A stretch of DNA of 64,000 nt from Oceaniferula marina (GTDB lineage: Bacteria; Verrucomicrobiota; Verrucomicrobiia; Verrucomicrobiales; Akkermansiaceae): contig NZ_JACBAZ010000003.1 of NCBI RefSeq assembly GCF_013391475.1, positions 372,001 through 436,000 on the forward strand. The letters are read 5' to 3'. Below, one piece after another: positions 28,101 through 40,100 of the stretch; position 1 is the first letter of the stretch; every line of letters starts with the position of its first letter. The notes under the pieces are model-generated. The model did not search any database. It had not been told where the DNA came from and saw nothing but the letters and a program-made list of their open reading frames with translations. Both the position numbers and the translations under genes were made by a program.

Positions 28101-31100
28101 TCACCGGTTCCCAGGATACGGGCGTATGGTGTTGTTGAACTCAAGGTGCCGCCAAACTCGGTATTACCCACAGCCAGGTCATCGAAGGTGAAGAAGTATT
28201 TTCCGTCATCGGTCAGGGTCAGGTTATCCGGATCATTCAACTGCTGGGCATTGCCAAGGTTGATCTCCGAAGCCAGTCCGGTAGCAGGATCGACGATAAA
28301 GCCGTTGTTACCCGTTTCATCTTCGACTAATGGCTCAGGCACAAAGATAAAGGTATCTTCCTCATGTGCTTCAATGGAAACATTCAGCTCATAGGTAACG
28401 CCATCGGGCAAACCATTGTTACGGACACCGTCGGAAACCGAGAGATAGTAAGTGCCTGCCTGGGTGAGTTGAGTCTCGATGTAATCATTGAACCAGGAGT
28501 CATCGACTGGACCAGCACCGAGGCGAGGATCCGAAACACCGTAACCTGCACGGATCACATTGCCACTTTCATCAAAGAGAACGAGGCGACCAGCCCAGAA
28601 CACCTGATCACCAAAGTCGAAGGAGTTATCGAGATCAAAGATGGCTGTGACACCGCCGGCACCTGCTTCGGTCAGCATATCGGCAGTGACTTCGAAGCTA
28701 TAGAAATCATCATTGCCATCGCCGCTACCAGTCACTGTGATATGTGGCAGAACATCCGACCGGGTAATGTTATGATCGACATTTTTATTCCAGCGTCCCA
28801 AGTCAAGGCTCTGGGCACTTTGGATATCGTTATGCGCATCCGTGGTTTCCGGTAATTCCGAAACACCAAAGTCTCCCTTAAAGGCAACGTTGGATGGAAT
28901 ATTTGGCAAGAAAACGGTGAGCTGGTAGTTGGCATCCTGTTCGACATATGCCTGACCACCTGAAGTGACACGGAAGTAATAATCACCAGCCTGAAGGAAC
29001 TTGAAGGTGAAATCAGTGCCCATATCAATCGGCGTCACTCCGTCAGCCTGGAGCAAGGTCACTTTACCTGTTGGGAAGGCGCTGCCGTTTGCTTTGGTCA
29101 GCTTGATCATGGCATCCTGGTTCAAAGCACTTGCTGGGACAGAGATCTTGTAGAAATCAGCCAGTCCATCACCGGAGCCCCGAATGTTCACCCGTGGTAA
29201 GGCTGTGCCGTCAGGTGTGGCTCCCAAGCCGAAGAATGCCAGTGGCACTTCCTGGGCAGAGGCTTTGTCGTTGTGTCTCTCAAATTGCTCGGAGAATGGA
29301 ATGTCTGCCGTAATATCGACAAATCCGGATCCGAGGAAGAACTCAGAACTTGGCTCGGAAACGACGACCCCATCCGTGCCAGGATTGACAATCACCTGAG
29401 GCACATCGTTATCAGCGATCTCAACATCCAGTCGATCCAAGAACTCGGGTTCACCATTGGCACCGACCACGTAGGTCAGCTCCAAGTCAGCCCGGCCTGA
29501 GTTAGATTCCAGCGACAGCGTATAGCTTGAGCCAGCAGCCTGCGCACCGCTGCCGGTGAAATCGACGGTGTAGGTGGTAAAGGCATAGAGGTTGGCAGTG
29601 TCACTGTCGACGGTGCCTGCATCGTCCTTACGGCTGACCGTTGGAGTAAACGGACTACTATCGTCGCTCGTGATACGGAATGACTCACCCAATCCAACTG
29701 CGGTATAGCCTGGTAACATTTCTGTCACCACATCGCCGGTGGCGGTTTCACCTCCATTGATTGCCAGCACGAGACCATTGATGACCTGTGCCATGGTATC
29801 AGGTTCTCCATCCGTGCCTTCTGCAACGGTGTATGTGGCAGTCACACCATTGATCGTCAGGCTGTATTCATCACCAGCAACGAGGTCATCTTTCAGAGTG
29901 ATCTCAAATTGAGTGGAAGTGCCATCGACACTGGTCTTGGTGACAGTCAAGGCACCTGTGCCGGTGAGTGTGAAGTTAGGACCGGAAACCTCCAAACGGG
30001 TCGAGCTCAACCAGTTGGTCTCGTATCCATCCCGAGCCACGATGTCATTGCGGAAGTCCATCGCGATGTCGGCAGGGTCGACATTGACGAAGCCTGTGCG
30101 ATCGCTGGTCAGTGTGGCTTCAATCTGGGCGTAATGGCGGCTTTCCTTGTCACTGTCATCGATGGCGGTAATCGTCACGACCTGCATGCTATTGGCAGCG
30201 GTGAAGGTCAATGTCGTCTGAGTAGCGAGATTCAATTTCACCTGCCCAGTGAGATCCTCCAAATCAACGGTCACAGACCCCGATGGCAAACGGGTCAACA
30301 GCACGCCAAAGGAATCGGTGGACTTGGCAATATTGCCATCCTCAAAGACCAAGGTCCGGGTGTCAGCTGCATTGGTGCTGTCGAGTGGCACAATCACCAC
30401 ATCGGCCACATCATCATCATAGACCTTGGCCGTCACGGTCAAGGTGGCAAGATCATCGTAAGCACCCCCATCACCTGGCAGCGCCCCCTGAGTGACACTG
30501 TGCTGGATTTGCACATTGCGGCGCCCTTCTGCCACGGAATCATCAGGTGCCTTGATGTGAACTCGCTGCGGGATAAACCAGTTGGTCCGGTCAAAGAAGA
30601 GGGTTGTGCCATCGACCGAATAAGAAGTTGCCGAAGTCGTTCCCTGGCCACCATTGCCAAGGGAAATCCCCAAAGCCCCAGCGCGGCGCTCACTCTCACC
30701 ACTTAAAATCGGAGTGGCTGCCACCCGGATAGTTTCTTCTGGAGCACGTGTCAGAACCACGGTGTAGCTCGATGACAGATAACTGTGTGCACCGGCATCC
30801 ACACCCTCGATCAAGGAAATCGGTCCCTTGTCCTGGATGATGAGAATTCCAGCTTCATCGTTATCGGCAACTTTGACCGAGAGATCCTGCAGGAAGATAT
30901 TCGAGAAGTTTTCAGCATCGGTGAAGATCGAGTGATCAATCAAGCCAGAGTTACCGTCGAGGCTGTTGGACACCACGGTGATCGGCTTACCATCGTTGCC
31001 ACCGACATTAAAGGTATCCGAGCCAAGACCTCCGACGATTTCCACCTCAACCCCCTCGCTGGTTCCGGCGATAAAGAATCGGTCATTTCCTTCCAGGGCA

Positions 31101-34100
31101 TCCACCACCAGTTTTTCAATACCGACGTAGGTAATGTAAAGTCCACCGCCAAAGACGCCATATTCATTAATCAGGAAATCATCACCAAATTCTGTGCCGA
31201 CCACCGTCAGGGTGTCGTAGCCGTCACCACCCTCGATCCGGACCGGAGCATTCACGGCAAAGGAAATGAAGTCGGCACCCTCACCACCATTGATGTTGGT
31301 GAATGGAGCCTTGGGATCGTTAGGATCGACCCGGACAAACGACCGCACCAGGAAGCTATCATCACCTGCCTCACCGATCGCAAAGATCTCAGCCTTGTTG
31401 CGATAGATGGTGTAGGTGTCATTGCCATTACCACCGTAGAGGTAGGCAGCCTGACTGACGCCGTTACTGAGGAATCCACGTGTCGTCTGGGTGGTCTCAA
31501 AGTAATCCATTGGATCAAGCCCATTGGTTGGGTTTAACTCGTTACGCGCAGAGGCGAAGATTTGACCCACCTGGAAGGTATCGTCGCCTTCACCACCACG
31601 GACAACCACCCCGGAAAGAGTATCATCAAAGACAAAGGTATCGTCACCACCGCGACCATCCACTTCGATACTTTCGATATCGCCGAAGTAGTTCACTCTT
31701 TCAAGGAATCCACCTGCGACAGGCAGAAGGTTTTCATCGACCTCGTAAGAAGCCACCACCCCGAGGTCTGAGACCTGGTTGGCACGGAAGTGGAACAGGT
31801 TATCATCATCATTACCGAAGATACTGACTCGGTCAGTCCCGCTGCCCCCACCGTCTTTGATGTCAATCGTGGCACTGCCTTCACCTGCAAGACCCACGTT
31901 GTATGTGTCCGAACCGTCTCCACCCTTCAAGAGCAAGTCGGATCTGACACCTGAAGCAAAGGTCTGCAGCCCCAAGCGATCGTAATTGACCTGGATGAGA
32001 TCGTTACCTCCTTCGCCATTGATGGCGGTAGGGCCGCTGATGCCACCGATATTAATCACATCACCTGATCCAGATTCATCACCACCGTCGATGATGGTTT
32101 CCGTGGTATGTGTATCCTCGATGTAGAGATTGTCCGAGCCATCGGTCAGGCTGAGGCGCAGCGACTGCATTTCTGCGTAAGCAACACCGGCACCCATGCC
32201 AAACCCGAGCAACTCATCAACGCTCAAGGTTCCTGTTCCAGGATCTCCCTGACCATTGTTGAACTTCACAACGTTACCATCGGTCAGGTCCTTGTTCTGC
32301 GTGAGTGGGTTGGTGCCGCCACCGAAGAGGCGCAGACGGCCTTGAATCGTGCTCAAACTGGAAGTCGCAGGAGTCGTGGAGGAAGTGCTACCGACTCGGA
32401 AAAGGTCATTACCGGGAGCAACCGCAAAACTACGGTAGCCCACCTCAATCTGATCGCTCACCGCATCACCATAGATATTGGTAGCGGCACTCGTGCTATC
32501 AATGTTGAAGACATCATCACCATCGCGACCTTCGATCCGGGTGTAAACCGAGCCTGAGGTGCTCAGCACATCCAGTCTGTCATCTCCCTTACCGAGGGCG
32601 ATATCCAACAGCTCAACACCGCCATCATGATCGTAGTAAATCCCTTCATTGTTCGAGATACCAAATCCAGTGAGGGAAGCACTGCTGAGCGTTCCGTTAT
32701 TACCCGCGGTGTCTTCGGTATCATCAATGCTCACACGATCTGTTCCTGTGCCACCATTGACGTAAATCGAACCGTTGATGTCATTCAAGTCACCAAGCAC
32801 GTTGATAAACTCGGCATTCTCCACTGCCGGCTCATTGAACGGCTGACGACCGGTAATATCGGCAGTCTCCCAATATCCAGCTTTGCTACCCACGGCGACC
32901 AAATCATCACCTGAACCGAGGTTCAGGGTCAGGTTGCCATCGATGGCACGGACGGCAACGGAATCGTTCCCTGCGCCGGTGTTCAATTCAATGCCAGCGT
33001 TAGGTGAGAAATTGAAGGTAAAGCTGTCATCACCAGTTCCGAGATCAATCTGGAAGGTATCGGTCGTATCAATCACTGGCTGGTTGGCAGCATCCGGGAA
33101 GAGACCATTGACGAGGAAAATATTGCCGGGGATTCCCAGACCTGAAATCTGGATCGCATCGCGCTCTTCGGTGATTGCCTCTTTCGAAGAATAATATGTC
33201 TTCTCACCACCGAAGTAAATCAGCGGCTCGTCACCGCGGTAACGTTGCTCCAGGGGACCTCCAGCCAGATCGGCTGCGGTGATTGTTTTTTCGACAAACT
33301 CACCATTCTGTTCAATGAACACCGGCTCGCTGCGCTTGTGAAGGATGCGCTCTCCCTTGCTATCGTTCCAGAACACCAGGTCTTCACGGCTGTCGGCGAG
33401 GGTTTGGTTACTGCTGTAACGCATCGCCTGACCTTCAACGGTTTCACGGATGACAAAGGTTCCACCTTGTTTATCAACCACAAGATCACCATCCTGAACG
33501 CCTTCGTTTCCGTAATAGGTCACGGCGTCACCGGTGCGGTGGAAGGCAAGCAAGGCAAGGTTGGCGCGAACCGTAACCGATCCGTCATCGGCAATCATGT
33601 CTGGGTCAACGTCATTAACCACCAACTGGCCAATCAGCGGGTCAAAGCTGTATCCATTGGTGGCAGCCCCTTCCTCCAGGCGGAAGGTTCCACGTGAACT
33701 GCTGATGACCACCGAAACCAAACGATCTCCTCCGCCAAGCACGGCAGGATCTTTAAAGAGGTCAGTGCGGATGCCGCGAAGATTGGTAAAGTCGAGGAAC
33801 CATCCGTCCACGCCTTGGTTTGGCTTGAAGTTCAGTAACAACTCATTGGCAAGATCCAACTGCTGACCGTCACCGCTAAATGATGCCTCAATAAAGTCCG
33901 GAGCGTAAATCAATGTGCCACGGTCGGCGATGATTGCCTGACCCGGCAGACGTTTGAAGACAGACCCATCGCCATTAGTGACTACGTTACCATCCTCATC
34001 GAGTGCCACTTCGCCGCCGAGGTAGCGTTGGATTTCACCAGCATTGTGCAAGACCGGGTTATCTTTGAAGTGGAGGATGGCATCTCCTGGCTTACGTGCC

Positions 34101-37100
34101 AGATCGACCCCAAACGGATCAACCAGAATGGCGCCGCTGAAGAGGTTGTATGCGTCCTCCCCACCTTCGTAGGTCACTTTCTCCGTGCGGAAGTAATTCA
34201 ACGGATCTTTCAGCGCTTCAATGACCGAAGCACCCACCAAGCCCTGCTGAGCAGGATCAATCAAACGGTAAACTGTTTCACCACCACTATAGAAGCGCTG
34301 ATCCAAAGTGACCACTCCGTCATGCAGGCTAATCTTGCCATCCTGAATTTGCTCAATATCAATCTGCACGCGGTCGAGCGCTCCGATCAGGTTTTCGGTA
34401 TTATTGGAACCGTCAATGATCAGGCGGTCGGCACCCGTGGTATTAGGATCGGTGACTCGAATATCAACCGTGCGGGTGTAAGTAATGATCTCAGAACGTG
34501 AGACCTCTAACACGGCTGGCAGATCTTTGGCTGCGGCAGCATAAACAATGCTCATGCTGTCATCGACATTGCTAAAGAGGTTGTCAGCAACCCGGAAAGC
34601 CCCCGGGCGGTCATCGGTTATGACCGTCGAACGGTTATCGATCAATGGCTTAAAGGCATCGACCCGTTTAATGTGAGCAGGTCCGGCAGATCCAATATGG
34701 ACACCGATGCCATCCAAGGCAAAGTCACTGCCATTGATGCCGATGACCCGGATGTATTTGGCATTGTTGCCAGCGCCGAGCGAGTAGCTCCGGATATTTT
34801 CATTCGCGACATCATTTTCATCTGCCACTTGACGCTCATAGGTGGAGCCATCCGCATCCGTGGCAGTTTCCGTGGTTTCGAAGTTATTGGGGAGAATCCG
34901 GCTCAATCCAACCTGGGTGGCATTGTTCCAGGTGGAACCATCGGAGCTCCACTGCAGTCGAATATTCGCAAAGCTTCCTTGGTTGGCAGCATTGCCACTA
35001 CGGTAAACGTTGATGTCGGCACCATTACTACCAAGAACCAGGAAGGTAGGATCGATGGCGGTCTTCACACCAAATGGATCAACAAACAGCGGCACGGCAC
35101 CGGCGCCAATCAGGTCAAAGGCGGTTTCATAGAGTTGTGGATTTTTCTCCCCGTCGGTGAACGCGCTCGATGTTTCAAGTCCGTCAGGTCCAATGTAAAC
35201 AAATCCTCCATTGCGTATGGCTGGCACCCCATAGTCGCGCACGTAGTCGGTATTGATTTCTCCATCCGAGCGCAGCGAGATGGTCCGCACTTTGACCTCA
35301 TTGCTGAGGGGATCGAAGAACACGATCGGTGCCAACTCGGCATCCGCGTAGTTAATGAAGGTGGACTCATCCAGCTGGACGGTTCCATCGACGTGAGTGG
35401 TATTGATGAAGGTATCCGGGAATGCGACATTTGGCAGGGTTCTGACAATTTCCTGCACCTCATCGATATGGGCATCACCATCGAAGAGCAGACCGCCACC
35501 GATATTTGCGAGGCTACCGTTGTCGCCAATGGTGACGGTATCCACTCCGGGACCTCCAAAGACCTCGGTGGATCCGGTGGTCTGTTTCAAGAGAATGGTA
35601 TCATTGCCATCTCCGGCAACAATCCGCAGATCCAACTCCTGACGTTCGTCATCGGTAACTTGACGCAGAACACCTTCACGGCTTTCAGAACCGCGGAGGT
35701 CGGTAAGCGCGACGGTAAAGTTATCGTCGCGTGATGCGCCGTTTCCTGGGTCCTCATCGGCAAGGCGAAGGTCGAGGGTTTCAATTTGTTTCAGTTGAAC
35801 TCCGAAGGTACGGGTGCCGTCAGGGTTGAGGTAGCCATCGTCTGCAATCCGCAGTCCCATACCTTCCACGGAGATATAAACATCATCGATCTCATTGCCG
35901 TCACTATCGAGAGCGCGGCGGAATGTGCCGTCATCGAGGGACTCAAAGCGAGGAACCAAACGGTTGGTCACCAATCCGGCAAGGTTCGGCCCGGAGGAGT
36001 TATGGAAGATCACGGTGTCGCCCTCGTCTTCAAAGGCATTACCACCCTCGACCACCACTCGTCCACGGATCTCACCCACGGTGAACTTGGCAGCTTCTTT
36101 AAAGGCGAATGGTGGAGGGTCAAAGGTGAACGACAATGGTTGGATCGTCTTGGTTTGCGTTGTAATCACACCCTCTTCATAAGACTCGGTGACGTTACTG
36201 ACGGTGACACGGTAAATATCGCGCTGGAAGACACCGAAGAACCATGAATAGCCCGTGCGAATCCGCTCGACACGAATATTATCCCGATCGAAATCAAGTT
36301 GCTGGTTACGCCGGTTCGGATAGGTATTGCGCTCAGCTTGGAAACGGGCGTTGACGACATTTTCAATGGCTGCGACAGCCACCTCGGCCAGGTAATTCGA
36401 GAGGCTCGGGTTAAAGATGGAGGCGAATCCGGACCACCAACCAAACTCGAAGGTGTAAACCTCGGTCGGACGGTTAATCGTTACCGTGTTGTATTCCAGC
36501 TGACTTGGTAATTCAATAGTCACTGGCGGAGGTGTCACCGTCACAGCAGGAGGATCAAAGACCAGCGGAGGATGGTCACCACCAAAGTGGATAGTATCGT
36601 CACCAGAGCCACCAACGATCGTGGTCGTGAATGCCTCATTGGTGCTGAGCACGTAGATATGGTCACCACCACCGGCACCGTTCACCTCAAGTGCCTCAAT
36701 GCCACGGAAATTAACCAGTCGACCAGCTCCGGCTACCACACTTTCAGTGATGACGAAGGTGTCGGAAATAGGTGTTCCCACCACCACGAGGGTGTCAATG
36801 CCAGGACCACCATTGATCGATACCGGACCATTCTCAAGATACGAGTAGCGGTTACTTCCCATACCGCCGAAGAGGTTGGCAAGGTTGGTCACTTCTTCAT
36901 TATCTTCTGGGTTCTCGCGCAGGACGAGGAAGGTCTTCAACAGGAACCGGTCATCACCACTACCACCGTGGAGGTAAAGCTGGGCACGGTTGAAGTTGAC
37001 CTCGAAGGAATCATTTTCACCGCCACCATAGATGTAGAGCTTGTTGGAGGCTCCGTTGGTCATGTTTTCGGTATCAGCGACTGGAATTCCCTCGGGGAAC

Positions 37101-40100
37101 TCAAGGGTACGGTTTCCGGTGTCTGGAATCAGTGGCACGGTGCCTACAATGATTTCATCATCACCGTCGCCGGTGTTGATAAGAGTAACCGATGCGGTAT
37201 CGTCAGAAAGGATGGTATCGTCTCCGGCACCGAGCTCAATTTGCACCAGCTCAATACCGCGGAAGAACAAGATGTCGCCCTTGGCACGATCACCCGTGTG
37301 CAGTGCCAATAAGCCAGTGCGACCCTGCCCCGCACCATACGCAGCACTGGAAACTGTATCCGCCTTGGCGGTGCCAAAAATCTTAATCTCATCGCGGCCC
37401 TGGCCGGCACCGGTGTCAGCCACGGTAATCCGGGCATTGTCTTCACCGGTCAATGTCACAGCGTAGAGCTCAGCGAGGGAGGCGTCATCACCTTCTGTGG
37501 CATTGGCAGTATCGACGGTGATCTCCATGGTCAAGCCACCCACGGTAAGCTCGGTTGTACCAACGGTGGCAGATCCCGTGGAACTGCTGACGGAAATAAT
37601 CGTCCGTGACGCGCCTCCGGTGAGGATGGCTTTTTCGAAGATCCCTTTCAGGTCTTCAACAATGGCATTGGAAGCAAACCGGGTGAAGCTGTCCGGGATG
37701 CCCAGTGTTGGATCCACTCCCTTACTGGACTCGTTTAATTCTGCCTCCGTAGGTAATCCGCTGATCACACCACCGGCTTGCAGGTTATTTTCTCCCTGCT
37801 TGAGAAGGAGAACATTGTTGGGTCGGTTGGAAGAAACAACAAAGGTCACCAAGTAGCTGTATGGTCCTACGACATCACCATCGGAGTTGCGCAAAGTGAT
37901 GTCCTCAACACTGACCGTGCCAATATCCACTTTTGCACTGAGCGCATTCAATGCCACAGCCAGTTCGGCAGCGGATGCATCCCAATCAATAGCCGCGGTT
38001 TCCTCCTTATTCAGACCATCGTCAAAGATGAGTGTATAGCTACCACCGGCACCTGAATGGGTGATGCGCTGAACTTCGACTTCGGTCGTGGCATCTTTCA
38101 CAATACGAGCCACAGAGTCCGTTGTGCCAGCCATATTAATACTCAATGGAGAATCAGCCGTCGTTCCGGCGCTACCACTTTGAGAAGCATTCGCTGGGAT
38201 CACCGCTCCGGTAGGTCCAAGGAATGCCACTTCCCAAATATACGCTCCGCCACTGCCACCGTCACTCATCTGCTCGACCCGCACTTTGTCAATGGTGCTC
38301 AATTTCAGCAAGGCATCACGAACTTGATCACCTGTAGCGTTATAAGCAATGGCATCCGTCGTCTGACCGCCAAAGCTCAGGGTGAAAGTGCCACTGGTTT
38401 CACTGTGACGTACCTCCTGAACTTCCTCGCGGTCGAATCCATCCTTACGGTTGAGAATCTGGATCAGTCCATCACCCTTGATCTTACCTGTGATAAAGCT
38501 GTTGTCCGTGATCAACATATCGCGGTCCTGCTGTTCAATCAGGGTATCGATATCGTTCGGATCCGTGCTGGCATCGAAGAATTGGTCCAACCCGTCACCA
38601 CCGGTGTATGTGTCACTACCGACACCACCATTGAGGATGTCATCGAAATTCGATCCGATCAAAATGTCATTCCCGAGATCACCCACAAGGTTGGCAATGA
38701 TTTGATCGGTGCGTGGAATCGTCACACCGTCAGGGCGGGTCACTGAAACACTCAAGCCTGAAGCATCGATGATATCATTGCCACCCAAACCATTGATAAC
38801 GGCGGTGTCCCCTTCATGTCGGACCGAGTTGCTGATATTGATGCTAACGGATGGGTTAGAGACGGATAGATTTCCATTGCCATCCACCGAATAATCCGAG
38901 CGCCCAATAGCAACAATGGTGTAACGTGCCGTGCCAATCACTGTGCCATCCGCATCCACCCCAGTGAACTCCCCGGTGTTGACCAGATTGAAATAGTCAT
39001 TGCCCGAATCACCAATCACACTCAAGCGATCCAGGGCATTATCATTCGAAACCGCAAGAACAGCAGCAAGCTGGTTAACCGACTCGGCATCCGGGTCGTC
39101 GGGATCCAAGCTTTCTGAAACCACCTTGGTTCCCGTCTGCACTACGCTACGACCGAAATCAATCGTAAACGACTGCAGTCCGGACCCTTCCAGATCCGAT
39201 ACCACGAAGTTGTCCGCTCCACCACGGCCGTCGATGAACAGATTCTCCATTCCGGTGCTGACCAGATTCTGACCATCGAAACTTGAAGTGATGGTGCCAC
39301 CCACGTTGGTCACCGTGATGTTATCACCACTGACCCGACCGGAAATATTCAAGTGGTCCGATCCGCTGCCGCCTGTGATGGTGGCGTTCCCAGTCTGAGT
39401 TTCGATCGCAAAGTTGATTTGGTCATCACCCTCTCCACCATTGATGATTCCGCCAGGTCCGTCGATATCATCATTTCCGGTACCACCGTTGATGACGTCC
39501 GCCGAGGTGTTTCCGAAGATCCGGTCGCGGCCACCATCACCATTGAAGGTCACCTGCCCCGTGCCCAGGTTTTCAATAAAGTCATCACCGGATCCACCGT
39601 CCACGATGGCTCTACCTTCGCCAATGATACCGGCGTAGTCATTCCCTTCACCCAGCTCGATCAAGTTCTGTTGGGCGGCACGGTTAGGTGTCACCGTTCC
39701 GGAGAACGAAACCGAGTCATCGCCATCACCCATCTTAAGATAAACCGGGATGGTGGGCACCTGGGAAACAGGAGCAGCCGGTGTGTTTGGCCCTGGGGCA
39801 ATCGCATTGCCATCTTCATCCAGAACCGGTGCTCCGAGGAAGACCACATCATCACCGCCAGCGAAGTCACCGTAGATGCTATTGACATACTTGAAGGTAT
39901 TGGTGCGACCGTAGGCAGTCACCTTGATCGTCCGTCCAGCCTCCGGCTTGGTAGGATCGGTAAATCCAATGTCACGGACAATATAACTTTCATTGATGTG
40001 CTGAAGGTCCTCCCTGAGGTCGGTATCCGGATCATCAGCCTGTGGTGTATTGCCAATATTTCTGGAACCGGAGCGGTCACCCACGTTCAGGTAGAGGGCG

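Noticed and set aside
34673-35734. 353-codon open frame on the + strand
   Set aside because: It lies wholly inside the giant minus-strand gene, has no recognisable domain or signal, and is one of many long antisense frames across that gene, as expected from its codon usage.
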